A stretch of DNA of 64,000 bases from Salinicola endophyticus. GTDB taxonomy: Bacteria; Pseudomonadota; Gammaproteobacteria; Pseudomonadales; Halomonadaceae. The stretch is taken from NCBI RefSeq assembly GCF_040536835.1, contig NZ_CP159578.1:2666001-2730000 (forward strand). The letters run 5' to 3'. The position numbers and the translations under genes are program-made. This document shows positions 24,956 to 35,014 of the stretch, in pieces. The notes beneath the pieces were generated by a model. It was not told where the DNA came from, searched no databases, and saw nothing but the letters and a program-made list of their open reading frames with translations. Positions within the stretch are counted from its first letter, which is position 1. The number at the start of each line of letters is the position of its first letter.

Positions 24956-25612
24956 ATGATTCAGCTTTCACGATCGCTGCGCAAGCGCAGCCCGGTGCGC
25001 ATCGCCGCGATATTGGCCACAACAGGCGTCGCGGCGGCGCTACTGGCCGGCTGTCAGCCCCAACCGCAGGACGCCGCCGGCAGCGGTGAGGCGCAGCGCA
25101 CCTTCCATAGCGCCGAGGCCGGCGTGACCCTTGCCTACCCGGCGACGCTCGAGCGCGTCGACGGCAATACCGGCACACCGGCGGTCAGAGGCTACTTCGA
25201 CAACGGCAGCTGGCAGCTCGACGCCTCGGCCCCCGGCAAGACGCTGATCACGCTCGCCCTGCCCGGCTCGAACGCCATCACCACCGGGCTCTGGCGCCTG
25301 GGTATCAGCCGCGACCCGGTGGCGGTGCGCCAGTGCCAGCGCCTGCCTGCCAATGCCCAGCGCCAGCCGGGCCCGAGCACCCTCGGCGGGCATGATGCCA
25401 CTCTCTTCACGCAGAGCGACGCCGGCATGAACCACTTCCGCGAGGTCGAGAGCTATCGCCGCGTGATCGCGGCGACCTGCTACGCCGTCGATCTGATCGT
25501 CGAGGGCAGCAACGGGGAGGTCTACGATCCGCCGCGTCAGGCACCCTTCTCCCGCGATGCGGCATGGCAGGCTCTGCGCGAGGTCAATGCCGGCCTGCAC
25601 CTGGACAGATGA
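24956..25612 (+). CDS. Hypothetical lipoprotein
   Basis: A 218-residue lipoprotein with a basic N-terminus, helix and lipobox ALLAGC (Cys near 33). The mature domain, from FHSAEAGVTLAYPATLERV to the end, is beta-rich and includes two further Cys in context (RQCQRLP and AATCYAVDLIV) that may form a disulfide. I do not recognise the family. A strong ribosome site, GGAGGTGA, lies 7 nt before the ATG. It precedes nfo by 81 bp; co-transcription is possible. Confidence 0.75.
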   Translation: MIQLSRSLRKRSPVRIAAILATTGVAAALLAGCQPQPQDAAGSGEAQRTFHSAEAGVTLAYPATLERVDGNTGTPAVRGYFDNGSWQLDASAPGKTLITLALPGSNAITTGLWRLGISRDPVAVRQCQRLPANAQRQPGPSTLGGHDATLFTQSDAGMNHFREVESYRRVIAATCYAVDLIVEGSNGEVYDPPRQAPFSRDAAWQALREVNAGLHLDR

Positions 25613-25693
25613 GCGGCCGCGCGCAGCCGCCAGGGCTGGCGGCTGGTAAACTCGGGGCCCAGCGACCCACGACGAGTGACGAGTAGAGAAGCC

Positions 25694-26542
25694 ATGAAGA
25701 CCATCGGAGCGCACGTCAGTGCCGCAGGCGGCGTCGACCAGGCGGTGATCCGCGCCACCGAGATCGGCGCCAACGCCTTTGCCCTGTTCACCAAGAACCA
25801 GCGTCAGTGGCAAGCCAAGCCGCTGGAGGCGAAGACCATCGAGGCGTTCAAGCGCGCCTGTGACACCCACGGCTTCGGCCCCGGCCAGATCCTGCCCCAC
25901 GACAGTTACCTGATCAATCTGGGCCACCCCGAGCCGGAGGGCCTGGCCAAGTCCCGCGCGGCCTTTCTCGACGAGTGTCAGCGCTGCGAGCAACTGGGGC
26001 TCGAGCTACTGAACTTTCATCCCGGCAGCCATCTCAACAAGATCAGCGAGAGCGACTGCCTGGCGCGGATCGCCGAGTCGATCAACCAGACCCACGCGGC
26101 CACCGAGTTCGTCGTCGCGGTGATCGAGAACACCGCCGGCCAGGGCACCAACCTGGGCTTTCGCTTCGAGCATATGGCCGAGATCATCGACCAGGTCGAG
26201 GACAAGTCGCGGGTCGGTGTCTGCATCGACACCTGCCACGCCTTCGCCGCCGGCTACGAGCTACGCAGCGCCGCCGACGCCACCGCCATGCTCGATACCT
26301 TCGAGCGCGTGGTGGGGCTGCGCTATCTGCGCGGCATGCATCTCAACGACGCCAAGAGCGCCTTCAATAGCCGCGTCGACCGCCACCACAGCCTGGGCCA
26401 GGGCAATATCGGCAGCGAGGGCTTCACCGCCCTGATGCGCGACCCACGCACCGACGATATCCCGCTGATCCTGGAGACCATCGAGCCGGCGATCTGGCCC
26501 CAGGAGATCCAGTGGCTGCGCGACCAGCAGCTCGGCACCTGA
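25694..26542 (+). CDS. nfo: Deoxyribonuclease IV (AP endonuclease, endonuclease IV)
   Basis: Zinc-dependent endonuclease acting 5-prime of abasic sites in base-excision repair. The 282-residue product (285 in E. coli) has the expected metal ligands in [54 protein letters not shown] and [15 protein letters not shown]. The start at 25694 gives the canonical [13 protein letters not shown]. Not obviously part of an operon. Confidence 0.96.
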   Translation: MKTIGAHVSAAGGVDQAVIRATEIGANAFALFTKNQRQWQAKPLEAKTIEAFKRACDTHGFGPGQILPHDSYLINLGHPEPEGLAKSRAAFLDECQRCEQLGLELLNFHPGSHLNKISESDCLARIAESINQTHAATEFVVAVIENTAGQGTNLGFRFEHMAEIIDQVEDKSRVGVCIDTCHAFAAGYELRSAADATAMLDTFERVVGLRYLRGMHLNDAKSAFNSRVDRHHSLGQGNIGSEGFTALMRDPRTDDIPLILETIEPAIWPQEIQWLRDQQLGT

Positions 26543-26632
26543 CACCTGACGTCTACAGCGAACGCCCACCTCTGACATTCATAGCTTGCGCGGCGGCTCG
26601 GACGCCGCGCCTCGGAACAGGACAACGACCCC

Positions 26633-26920
26633 ATGGATGGATTCTTTCACTGGCTCGGCGATGCCATCGGTCGCGTCATTCGCACCGTCGTCGGCCTGCT
26701 CGACAGTGTGTTCGGCGGCCTGTGGCGCGCGATGGACGGCTTCGTCGACGGCCTCACCCAGGCGCTGGGTATCAGCGACTCGCTGTTCAGCCTCGGCGTG
26801 CTGGTGATCGGCTTGCTGCTGCTGATCAGCGGCGTGCGCGCCCTGCTGCGCGGCGGCGTGGTCGGCGGTGTGATCGGCCTGCTGCTGGGGCTGCTGGTGC
26901 TGGGCTGGCTGATCCAGTAG
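26633..26920 (+). CDS. Small hypothetical membrane protein
   Basis: A 95-residue protein with an amphipathic N-terminal half (FFHWLGDAIGRVIRTVVGLL) and two closely spaced hydrophobic helices, SLGVLVIGLLLLISGVRAL and GVIGLLLGLLVLGWLI. No family recognised. AGGA lies about 10 nt before the ATG. It sits alone between nfo and an aldehyde dehydrogenase gene. The codon pattern and hydrophobic layout support a real gene. Confidence 0.65.
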   Translation: MDGFFHWLGDAIGRVIRTVVGLLDSVFGGLWRAMDGFVDGLTQALGISDSLFSLGVLVIGLLLLISGVRALLRGGVVGGVIGLLLGLLVLGWLIQ

Positions 26921-27074
26921 GACAGGCGTCGGCATCATCCTGCTGCCGGCGTGCCCGATCCTGTGACGCTTCAGGGTACGGCTTGTCAGCCCGCCCTTCC
27001 TCTACCACCTTGAGAGTCCGGATACACGAGGCGGCGCCCGCGGGCGCCGCAGGACCGACAAGGAGGCGTCGAGC

Positions 27075-28550
27075 ATGACCCAGTCAATGAAGTCATCCCA
27101 CGAAGGTGTCGATCTCTACAACCAGTTCATCGACGGCGAATGGACCACCGGCGGCGGCGAGCGCCTGGACGTGCTCAACCCGGCCACCGGGGAGATCATC
27201 GCCCGTGTCTCCCTGGCCGACGAGGCCCTGGCCAACCGCGCCCTGGAGGCCGCCCAGCGCGCCTTCCCGGCATGGTCGCGCAAGACCGCGGTGGAGCGCG
27301 CCGATCACCTCTACCGGCTGGTCGAGCTGATTCTCGAACAGCGCCAGCGTCTGGCGAGGCTGATCACCACCGAGCAGGGCAAGCCGCTGGACGAGGCCGA
27401 TGCCGATGTCGGCATGTGCGCCAACCTGATCCGCTTCGCCGCCGAGAACACCCGCCGGCTGGAGGGCGATATCATCCCGGCGGACGACCCCGACGAGCAG
27501 ATCTGGATTCAGAAGGTGCCCCACGGCGTGGTGGTCGGTATCACCGCCTGGAACTTCCCCGCCGCGCTGATCGGGCGCAAGCTCGGCCCGGCGCTGGCCG
27601 CGGGCAACACCATCGTGCTCAAGCCCTCGGAAGAGACCCCGCTGACCGCGCTCGAGATCGTCGAGCTGGCGCGCCAGGCGGGCATTCCCCCGGGGGTGGT
27701 CAATCTGGTCAATGGCAGCGGGCGCGATATCGGCAATCAGCTGATCACCAGCCCGATCACCCAGCTAGTGAGCATGACCGGCAGCGTGCGCGGGGGCCGC
27801 GAGATCAACAAGGCCGCCGCCGAGCATCTCAAGATCGTGCGCCTGGAACTGGGCGGCAAGGCGCCCTTCATCGTGCTCGACGACGCCGATCTCGACCCGG
27901 CGGTGGATGCCGCCATCGCCTCGCGCTTCGACAACTGCGGCCAGGTGTGTACCTGCAACGAGCGCATGTACGTCCAGTCCGGCATCTACGACCGCTTCCT
28001 CGAACGCTTCAAGCAGCGCGTCGAAGCGCTCAAGGTGGGCAACCCGCTGACCGACGAAGACGTCGACATGGGGCCCAAGATCAACGCCGCCGAACTCGAC
28101 AAGATCCACGCCATGGTCGAGCAGGCCCAGCGTGACGGCGCACAGCTGCTCACCGGCGGCAAGCGGCTGAGCGGTGGCGACTACGACAAGGGCAACTACT
28201 ACGCCCCGACCATTCTCACCGGCGTCGACAACGATATGCAGATCATGAAGGAGGAGATCTTCGGACCCGTGGTGCCGATCATGAAGATCGACGACTTCGA
28301 ACAGGCGATGGCCTACGCCAACGCCTCCGAGTACGGCCTCTCGGCCTATGTGTTCACCCAGAACGTGCGTCATCTGATGGCGCTGACCCGGGAGCTCGAC
28401 TTCGGCGAGATCTACGTCAACCGCGGGGCCGGCGAATCCGTCCAGGGCTTCCACAAGGGCTACCGCAACAGCGGGCTCGGCGGCGAGGATGGCAAGTACG
28501 GGCTGGAGGCCTACGTCAAGAGCAAGACGATGTACGTGCATTACGCCTGA
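27075..28550 (+). CDS. Aldehyde dehydrogenase, AldA-like (lactaldehyde/glycolaldehyde type)
   Basis: NAD-dependent aldehyde dehydrogenase of 491 residues. Visible motifs: ITAWNFPAALIGRKLGPAL, KPSEETPLTA (cofactor site), SMTGSVRGG, the catalytic Glu in LELGGKAPFIVLDDADL and the catalytic Cys in NCGQVCTCNERMYV. The C-terminal YVNRGAGESVQGFHKGYRNS resembles E. coli AldA (479 residues), including the short insert around the QGFH region. Substrate lactaldehyde or glycolaldehyde is inferred from that resemblance. An intrinsic terminator follows. Confidence 0.88.
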   Translation: MTQSMKSSHEGVDLYNQFIDGEWTTGGGERLDVLNPATGEIIARVSLADEALANRALEAAQRAFPAWSRKTAVERADHLYRLVELILEQRQRLARLITTEQGKPLDEADADVGMCANLIRFAAENTRRLEGDIIPADDPDEQIWIQKVPHGVVVGITAWNFPAALIGRKLGPALAAGNTIVLKPSEETPLTALEIVELARQAGIPPGVVNLVNGSGRDIGNQLITSPITQLVSMTGSVRGGREINKAAAEHLKIVRLELGGKAPFIVLDDADLDPAVDAAIASRFDNCGQVCTCNERMYVQSGIYDRFLERFKQRVEALKVGNPLTDEDVDMGPKINAAELDKIHAMVEQAQRDGAQLLTGGKRLSGGDYDKGNYYAPTILTGVDNDMQIMKEEIFGPVVPIMKIDDFEQAMAYANASEYGLSAYVFTQNVRHLMALTRELDFGEIYVNRGAGESVQGFHKGYRNSGLGGEDGKYGLEAYVKSKTMYVHYA

Positions 28551-28601
28551 CACCACGCCGATCTGAACGAACTGCCCGCGTTCTACCGACTCTTCCCATA
28601 C

Positions 28602-28624
28602 CGGGCCGCCAGTGGCGGCCCGTT
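28602..28624 (+). terminator. Terminator after aldA-like gene
   Basis: A perfect 9-bp stem (28602-28610 with 28614-28622) with loop AGT is followed by a short TTGT. Confidence 0.7.
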
Positions 28625-28629
28625 GTCGT

Positions 28630-28682
28630 CAAGCTTCGTGCGAAAACTGCCTGCACTCGCCGACTTTTCGTACAAACCCTGG
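28630..28682. repeat. Short copy of palindromic repeat family A
   Basis: A 53-bp unit starting CAAGCTTCGTGCGAAAACTG and ending CTTTTCGTACAAACCCTGG. It lies between the aldA-like terminator and the stop of the MFS gene and lacks the interior of the 148-bp copy. Confidence 0.7.
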
Positions 28683-28685
28683 TGG

Positions 28686-29885
28686 CTATTGCCCACTCAA
28701 CGATGGCAACACATGGTCACGGTAGAGCCATAGGATGAACACCCCGGCGAATACCATGACGAGTGCTACCGCCAGCAGGATCGAACCCGTCGCCAGAAAC
28801 CCCGCCGTCGTGCTCACGATCAATCCGCCCAGCGGCTGGGTCAGATTGTTGAGCATCACCACCAGTCCCGTCGTCTTGCCGAAGTCTTCCGAGGGAATCA
28901 CCCGACGGCGCAGGCTGCGAATCGATACGCTGAACATCTTGTCGAAACCGATCACCAGCAAAAATCCGAGCGCGTAGAGCGATGAGATCGTCGTTACGCT
29001 CGCCATCAGTCCGCCCAGCGCCATCGCCGCATAGGCCAGCAACCCCAGCCGGTCCGGTGGCATCAGCGATCTTGCCGTGAACAGCAACACCAACACCGTG
29101 GCCAGCGCACCGCCGGCCTGCAACACGCCATAATAGATTTCGCCATGGTGTTGAACGCCGGTGACTACGGCAGGCGCCGTGGCCAGTAGTGTCCCCAGCA
29201 GCAGATTGACAGCCATTGCCAGGCCGACCGAGGCCGGCAGCGCGGGGCTCACGCGGAGATGACGGCCCGCGATCAGCAGCGACCGACACCCGTTGGCGGC
29301 GTTCGGCCGCGGCGTCGGCAACTCGGGCCTGGCCAGGCGTTGCCAGCCCCAGACCGCGAGATCGCTGAGCGCGAACGCGAGCGCGATCAGCAACACCACC
29401 GCCTCCCACTCGAGCCGCGCCAGCAGCGCCGCCGCCAACAGCGGCCCAAGCACCGTCCCCACCTGGTCGAATAATTGCGCGTGGGAGACGAGCCGCTCGT
29501 AGCGAGTTCCACCGAAGGCCTGCACCAACAGCATCTCTCGCGCCATCACGCCTTGGGTCGACAATACGCCGACCAGCGCCGACAGGCCGATCAACCATGC
29601 CACATGGGGTATCACCAGATAGCCCAGGATCGCCGCGATGCACGTTGCCATGCGCCAGCGCTGGCTAGATCGCAGCAACAGATCGTTGCGGTGACGGTCG
29701 CAAAGCTGACCGCACAGCGGAAAAGCCAGAAACCGTGGCAGGGTCTCGAAGAAGAACGCCAGCCCCGACCACGCGACACTGCCGGTCAACCGATAGATCA
29801 CCAGCGGCACCAGGAACAGCAGCATCTGGTCCGCCAGCCGTGACAACAGCAGCGAAACAAAGAACTGACGATTGGGCGATCTCAT
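28686..29885 (-). CDS. MFS transporter, EntS-like (MFS_1/MFS_3)
   Basis: A 399-residue inner-membrane transporter with about 12 helices. N-terminal FVSLLLSRLADQMLLFLVP and GQLCDRHRNDLLLRSSQ (a variant motif A) resemble the EntS-type siderophore or metabolite exporters. The substrate is not evident; no siderophore genes are near. The start at 29885 (MRSPNRQFF) has GGAAG about 10 nt upstream. A repeat unit abuts its stop codon. The segment appears slightly less GC-rich than its neighbours. Confidence 0.82.
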   Translation of the reverse strand: MRSPNRQFFVSLLLSRLADQMLLFLVPLVIYRLTGSVAWSGLAFFFETLPRFLAFPLCGQLCDRHRNDLLLRSSQRWRMATCIAAILGYLVIPHVAWLIGLSALVGVLSTQGVMAREMLLVQAFGGTRYERLVSHAQLFDQVGTVLGPLLAAALLARLEWEAVVLLIALAFALSDLAVWGWQRLARPELPTPRPNAANGCRSLLIAGRHLRVSPALPASVGLAMAVNLLLGTLLATAPAVVTGVQHHGEIYYGVLQAGGALATVLVLLFTARSLMPPDRLGLLAYAAMALGGLMASVTTISSLYALGFLLVIGFDKMFSVSIRSLRRRVIPSEDFGKTTGLVVMLNNLTQPLGGLIVSTTAGFLATGSILLAVALVMVFAGVFILWLYRDHVLPSLSGQ

Positions 29886-29982
29886 CCGTCGAACGCTTCC
29901 CGAGGCCCGGTTAACGGCGCCAGGCACCAAGCACCAAGTCGCACGCTAGGTGCGACCCGGCCCGACCGATCGACGGCCGTCT

Positions 29983-32634
29983 TCAGGCGTCAGCCAGCGC
30001 GCGCTCGACCATCTCGTAGACATTGGGCGAGAGCTTCTCGCCACGGATGCGCTCGAGCTCGGCCTTCATCAGCGCCTGGCGCGCCTCGTCGAAACGCTGC
30101 CAGCGGGTCAGCGGGGTGATGATGCGCGCTGCGATCTCCGGATTGAGACGGTTCAGCTCGATCACCACGTCCGCCAGCAGTCGATAGCCCTGACCGTCAA
30201 GACGGTGGAAGTTGACCCGGTTCTGGGCGAAGGCGCCGATCAGTGCACGCACCTTGTTGGGGTTCTTGAGCGAGAACGCCGGATGCTCCATCAAAAAGCG
30301 CACGCGCTCGATCACGTCCGGCTGGGGCCGGGTGACCTGGATGGTGAACCACTGGTCCATCACCAGCGGGTCGTGGGCCCACTGCTCGCCGAACGCCTTG
30401 AGCGCCGGCTCGGCCAGGTCGCTGCGATCGCTGTGGGCGAGCAGCGTCAGCGCAGCGCGCACGTCGGTCATGTTGCCGCCCTCTGCGAACTGCGCCTGGG
30501 TCAGGGCGATCGCCTCATCGTCGGCGATGCTCATCAGATAGGCCAGCGCGACGTTCTTGAGCTTGCGCCGACCGATCTGCTCGGGCGTCGGCGCATAGGG
30601 CTCGTCGGTCTGGTTATCGCGGTAGACCGCGAGGAAGGCATCGCGCAGCGCCCAGGCCAGCGACTGACGCACGAACTCGCGCGCGGCGTGGATGGCGTCG
30701 ACATCGACCACCGGCTGCTGCTCGGCGATATAGGCCTCCGAGGGCAGCGTCAGCATCTCTGCCAGCACCGCCTGGTCGTCACCGGGCTCGTCGAGCAGGC
30801 TGCGATAGGCCTCGACCAGGCGCACATCCATGACCTTCTCGACCCCGTTGCGGTGCGCAGCAATGAGGTCGTCCAGCGCCAGCATGGTCAGGCGCTGACC
30901 GGCATCCCAGCGGTTGAAGCCATCGCTGTCATGGGTCAGCAGGAAGGCCAGCTCCTCGCGCGAATAGGGGTAGCGCAGCTTCACCGGCGCCGAGAAACCG
31001 CGCAGCAACGACGGTACCGGCGCCTCCTCGACATCCTGGAAGACGAAGGTCTGCTCCGCCTCGCGCAGGTGGATCACCGCATCCTTGCCCAGGGTCTCGC
31101 TGCCGCCCTTTCCATCGGCGAGCTTGAGGGTCAGATCGTGACCCGACTTGGTTCCCACCAGGCCCAGCCGGATCGGCACGTGGAGCGGCAGCTTCTCGCT
31201 CTGCCCCGGGGTTGCCGGGGTGCGCTGGGAGAGGCGCAGATGGTACTCGCCGGTGGCGTAGTCGTACTCGCCGTGGGCGTCGATCTCCGGCGTGCCGGCC
31301 TGGGCGTACCAGCGCATGAACTGGTCGAGGTCGAGCCCCGAGACCTCCGCCATGCAGGCGACGAAGTCCTCGATACGTACCGCCTGGCCATCGAAGCGCG
31401 CGAAGTAGAGATCGCTGCCGCGGCGGAAATCCTCCCAACCGAGCAGATGGCGCAGCATGCGCACCACCTCGGCGCCCTTCTCGTAAATGGTCAGGGTGTA
31501 GAAGTTGGAGATCTCGATGTAGTGGTCCGGGCGCACCGGGTGGGCGGTGGGGCCGGCATCCTCGGCGAACTGGGCGGTGCGGAAGAAGGAGACGTCTTCG
31601 ATACGCTTGACCGGGGCCGAGTTGACGTCGGCGGAGAAGGTCTGATCGCGGAAGACGGTGAAGCCCTCCTTGAGCGAGAGCTGGAACCAGTCGCGGCAGG
31701 TCACCCGGTTACCCGACCAGTTATGGAAGTACTCGTGGGCGACGATCCCCTCGACCCGCTGGAAGGCAGCATCGGTGGCGGTCTGCGGATGGGTCAGCAC
31801 CGCCGCCGAGTTGAAGATGTTGAGCCCCTTGTTCTCCATCGCGCCCATGTTGAAGTCATTGACGGCAACGATCATGAAGCGGTCGAGGTCGTACTCGCGG
31901 CCGTAGGTCTCCTCGTCCCAGCGCATCGAGCGCTTGAGCGACGCCATGGCATGGTCGGTCTTGTCGAGATTCTCCGGCTCGACCCAGATCTGCAGCAGCA
32001 CCTCGCGGCCACTCTGGGTGGTGAAGTGATCCTCGACCTTCTCCAGGCTGCCGGCGACCAGCGCGAACAGATAGCTCGGCTTGGGGTGCGGGTCCTCCCA
32101 GGTGACGAAGTGCCGGCCATTGGGCAGCTCGCCCTGCTCCACCGGATTGCCGTTGGAGAGCAGCACCGGCAGCGATTCGCGGTCACCGATCAGCGTGGTC
32201 GAGAAGGTCGCCATCACGTCGGGGCGGTCGGGGTAGAAGGTGATACGGCGAAAGCCTTCCGGCTCGCACTGGGTGCAGTACATGCCGTTGGAGCGGTAGA
32301 GCCCTTCCAGCGCGGTGTTGGCATCCGGCGATATCTCCACCTCGGTATCCAGGCGGAAGCGCTCGGGCACCCGGGCGATGGTGAGACGGTGGGCATCGGC
32401 CTCGAACTCGCCAGCGTCGAGGGGCTGACCGTCGATGGCGACCTGCTTCAGCGTCAGGCCCTCGCCGTCGAGCACCAGCGGCAGCCCCGCCTCGCGCTCG
32501 GGGTGGCGCTCCAGATGCAAGCATGCCTTCACTCGCGTCGCCGTCGGGTCGAGATCGAAGCTGAGCTCGGTGTGGGTCACGCGATACGCCGGCGGCAGAT
32601 AATCCTTGAGATAGGTCGCTTGCATCTCAGACAT
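29983..32634 (-). CDS. pepN: Aminopeptidase N (M1 family)
   Basis: Cytosolic zinc aminopeptidase of 883 residues (870 in E. coli). The substrate-recognition motif is GAMENKG (about 270) and the zinc site is HEYFHNW followed about 18 residues later by KEGFTVFRDQ. N-terminal YRVTHTELSFDLDP and the C-terminal helical domain are family-typical. Start at 32634 (MSEMQATYL) with AGGAG 8 nt upstream. It removes N-terminal residues in the last stages of protein turnover. Appears monocistronic. Confidence 0.96.
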   Translation of the reverse strand: MSEMQATYLKDYLPPAYRVTHTELSFDLDPTATRVKACLHLERHPEREAGLPLVLDGEGLTLKQVAIDGQPLDAGEFEADAHRLTIARVPERFRLDTEVEISPDANTALEGLYRSNGMYCTQCEPEGFRRITFYPDRPDVMATFSTTLIGDRESLPVLLSNGNPVEQGELPNGRHFVTWEDPHPKPSYLFALVAGSLEKVEDHFTTQSGREVLLQIWVEPENLDKTDHAMASLKRSMRWDEETYGREYDLDRFMIVAVNDFNMGAMENKGLNIFNSAAVLTHPQTATDAAFQRVEGIVAHEYFHNWSGNRVTCRDWFQLSLKEGFTVFRDQTFSADVNSAPVKRIEDVSFFRTAQFAEDAGPTAHPVRPDHYIEISNFYTLTIYEKGAEVVRMLRHLLGWEDFRRGSDLYFARFDGQAVRIEDFVACMAEVSGLDLDQFMRWYAQAGTPEIDAHGEYDYATGEYHLRLSQRTPATPGQSEKLPLHVPIRLGLVGTKSGHDLTLKLADGKGGSETLGKDAVIHLREAEQTFVFQDVEEAPVPSLLRGFSAPVKLRYPYSREELAFLLTHDSDGFNRWDAGQRLTMLALDDLIAAHRNGVEKVMDVRLVEAYRSLLDEPGDDQAVLAEMLTLPSEAYIAEQQPVVDVDAIHAAREFVRQSLAWALRDAFLAVYRDNQTDEPYAPTPEQIGRRKLKNVALAYLMSIADDEAIALTQAQFAEGGNMTDVRAALTLLAHSDRSDLAEPALKAFGEQWAHDPLVMDQWFTIQVTRPQPDVIERVRFLMEHPAFSLKNPNKVRALIGAFAQNRVNFHRLDGQGYRLLADVVIELNRLNPEIAARIITPLTRWQRFDEARQALMKAELERIRGEKLSPNVYEMVERALADA

Positions 32635-32862
32635 GGCAACGCTCCTGGTCGAAAAAGGCAATCCGTGAACCGATGTCGCAAATTCACATCGGCCGGGATG
32701 ACATGAGACGAAAAAATGAACGGGCCCTGCACGGAAAGTCGACGGTGCCGCCGCTTCCGCGCATGGCCGGAGGGCACGCGACCCAGCACCAAACCCGGGT
32801 CGCGCCCCGGACTGGCCCCATTCTAACCAGTTGGACGCAGCGATATCGAATCAGTGCCGCCG

Positions 32863-33276
32863 TTAGCGGCGTTCGGAGACCGACTTCTCCTCCCACAGCT
32901 CGCGCACCGGGCACTGCAGGCTCGGCAACGGGCGCGTGACGATCCACGCCGCCAACGCCGCCAGGCCCAGGATCAACCCAACCTTCAGTGCCAGCAGCGA
33001 GACCGTGAAGGCGATGATCACGCAGGAGACCGCCAGCATGATCACGGCCATGATCTTGGCGTGCTTGGGAATGGCGCGCTCGCGCTCCCACGAGAGGATT
33101 GGCGGGCCGAAGCGCGGGTGGTGACGGATCCAGTCGGCGAACCGCGGCGAGCCCTTGGAGGCGAGCCAGACCGCGGCCAGCATGAAGCAGGTGGTGGGCA
33201 TGACCGGCAGGAACAGCCCGATGACGCCGAGCGCAAAGCTGATGGCGGCAAGAGTGACGAAAATGGCGTTGCGCAT
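32863..33276 (-). CDS. YbaN/DUF454-family inner-membrane protein
   Basis: A 137-residue protein with ALGVIGLFLPVMPTTCFMLA and LASKGSPRFADWIRHHPRFGP, both diagnostic of DUF454 (E. coli YbaN), followed by two further helices (MLAVSCVIIAFTVSLL, VGLILGLAALAAWIV). Function unknown. Two ATGs are possible (33285 and 33276); GGGGA is 8 nt before the latter. It lies upstream of pepN on the same strand with a 228-bp gap. Confidence 0.85.
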   Translation of the reverse strand: MRNAIFVTLAAISFALGVIGLFLPVMPTTCFMLAAVWLASKGSPRFADWIRHHPRFGPPILSWERERAIPKHAKIMAVIMLAVSCVIIAFTVSLLALKVGLILGLAALAAWIVTRPLPSLQCPVRELWEEKSVSERR

Positions 33277-33641
33277 GCCGGACATCCCCAGGGTCGGCGA
33301 ACTCGGGGCCTCGGGACCAGGTGGGAAGCGTCGCCTTGCGAAGGCAGCACACATCCGCGGACCGAGGCCGATCGATACCTAGTGTAAACCAGGCCGCCCG
33401 ACTCGCTCCAATCCACCCCCATGGAAAACACCAATGTGGCTGATAGCGCCGAGCGAGGGGCAGGCCGTCGACGGCGCCAGGATCGCTGCTGACGTCGCGA
33501 TGAGAGAGGCGCCGCGATCAATGATGACCACGCGGAAACAGGCCATTGGCCCAGCGACGGCTAGTGCCAGCGGCGTATCGGCGTAGGCTGCAAGGAGGTA
33601 TCGACCCCCATGCCACATCCCGCCCCGAGAGGAGCCCGCAG
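33277..33641. other. Intergenic region between ybaN-like and ygiD-like genes
   Basis: A 365-base divergent intergenic region. I see no RNA gene, repeat or convincing promoter in it. Confidence 0.5.
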
Positions 33642-34445
33642 ATGACCGCCGCCCCGATTCTCTATCTCTCCCACGGCGCCCCGGATCTGGCGCTGAGCGA
33701 CCACCCCGCGCGGGATTTTCTGCGTGCCCTGGGCCAGCGCCTGCCGCGCCCGCGTGGCGCGTTGGTGATCTCCGCCCACTTCGAGACGCCCACGCTCACC
33801 CTGGGTACGGCGCCGACACCCGCCACCTGGCACGACTTCCACGGCTTTCCCGCCGAACTCTACGCGGTGCGCTATCCCGCCCGCGGGCTGCCGCAGGTCG
33901 CCACGGCGATCGCCGAGACGCTGGGCACCGCGGGCCACCCGGTTGCGCTCGACCCCGCCCGGCCGCTCGACCACGGTATCTGGTCGCCGCTGTCGCTGCT
34001 GTGGCCGGACGCCGACGTGGCGCTGATCCCGGTCAGCGTGCCGCTGGCCGTGGACACCCGGACCCAGCTCGCCCTGGGGGCGGCACTCGCCCGCGCCGCT
34101 GCCGACCACGACCTGATACTGATCGGCTCCGGCGCCGCCACCCACAACCTGGGCGACAGGCACCCGCGCCACGACACCCCGGACGCCTGGGCGCGCGACT
34201 TCCAGACCTGGGTGCTCGACGTCGCCGCCCGCGGCGACCTGGCGAGCCTCGCCCGCTGGCGCGAGCAAGCGCCGAACGCACGTCACGCCCACCCGACGCC
34301 CGAACACTTCCTGCCACTGCTGATGTGTCTCGGCGCCGCCGAGGGTCGGGGGCTCACAAAGCTGCACGACAGTTTCATGTACGGCAATCTGAGCATGCTG
34401 GCACTGGGTAACGGCGCCCTCACCGAGATGGCAGAGACCCCGTGA
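33642..34445 (+). CDS. Class III extradiol (LigB-type) dioxygenase, YgiD-like
   Basis: A 267-residue non-haem iron/zinc enzyme. Metal-ligand contexts: YLSHGAPDLAL (about 9-19), VISAHFETP, ARPLDHGIWSPLSL and SGAATHNLGDRHPRHD. E. coli YgiD is a 4,5-DOPA extradiol dioxygenase; the native substrate in most bacteria is unclear. The start at 33642 has AGGAG 8 nt upstream. Convergent with yajQ, 33 bp apart. Confidence 0.88.
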   Translation: MTAAPILYLSHGAPDLALSDHPARDFLRALGQRLPRPRGALVISAHFETPTLTLGTAPTPATWHDFHGFPAELYAVRYPARGLPQVATAIAETLGTAGHPVALDPARPLDHGIWSPLSLLWPDADVALIPVSVPLAVDTRTQLALGAALARAAADHDLILIGSGAATHNLGDRHPRHDTPDAWARDFQTWVLDVAARGDLASLARWREQAPNARHAHPTPEHFLPLLMCLGAAEGRGLTKLHDSFMYGNLSMLALGNGALTEMAETP

Positions 34446-34478
34446 GCGGCGCAGGCAGGCGTCAGGTCAGCGCTGCGC

Positions 34479-34964
34479 TCAGTCGCGGAAGTTGTTGTAC
34501 TGCAGCGCCAGATCCGGGCCGCTCTCGCCCTTGAGCAGGGCGATGGCCTGCTGCAGGTCGTCGCGCTTCTTGCCGCTGACGCGCACCTTGTCGCCCTGAA
34601 TCGCCGCCTGCACCTTGAGTTTGGCATCCTTGAGCTGCTTGACGATCGCCTTGGCGTCGGCCTGCTCCAGCCCCTGCTTGAGCTTGATCTGCTGGCGCGC
34701 CTTGACCCCCGAGGTCTGGGCCTCTTCGACCTCCATGCAGCGCGGATCGATGCCGCGGGCGATCAGCTTCGCGCGCAGCACGTCGATCATCTGCTGCAGC
34801 TGGAACTCGGCGTCCGCTTCCAGCGAGACGGTCTCCCCCTCGAGGGTGAAGCTGGCATCGACGCCGCGGAAGTCGAAGCGGGTCTGGATTTCACGGTTGG
34901 CCTGATCGACCGCGTTGGTCGCTTCGTGACGGTCGAACTCGGAAACGATATCGAAAGACGGCAT
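34479..34964 (-). CDS. yajQ: YajQ-family nucleotide-binding protein
   Basis: A 161-residue cytosolic protein starting MPSFDIVSEFDRHEATNAVDQ, with RFDFRGVDASF and the C-terminal GPDLALQYNNFRD. YajQ/XC_3703-type proteins bind nucleotides, tRNA, or cyclic di-GMP and can act as transcription co-factors in Xanthomonas. It is full length (163 in E. coli). It lies 50 bp downstream of the GNAT gene on the same strand. Confidence 0.95.
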   Translation of the reverse strand: MPSFDIVSEFDRHEATNAVDQANREIQTRFDFRGVDASFTLEGETVSLEADAEFQLQQMIDVLRAKLIARGIDPRCMEVEEAQTSGVKARQQIKLKQGLEQADAKAIVKQLKDAKLKVQAAIQGDKVRVSGKKRDDLQQAIALLKGESGPDLALQYNNFRD

Positions 34965-35014
34965 AGCTACTCCTCACCAGAAAAAGACGGCGTGCGGTGA
35001 CACACCGGTGGTCA

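Noticed and set aside
29950..32706. Very long plus-strand frame opposite pepN
   Set aside because: It is the antisense shadow of the highly GC-biased pepN gene; pepN has clear GAMEN and zinc motifs.
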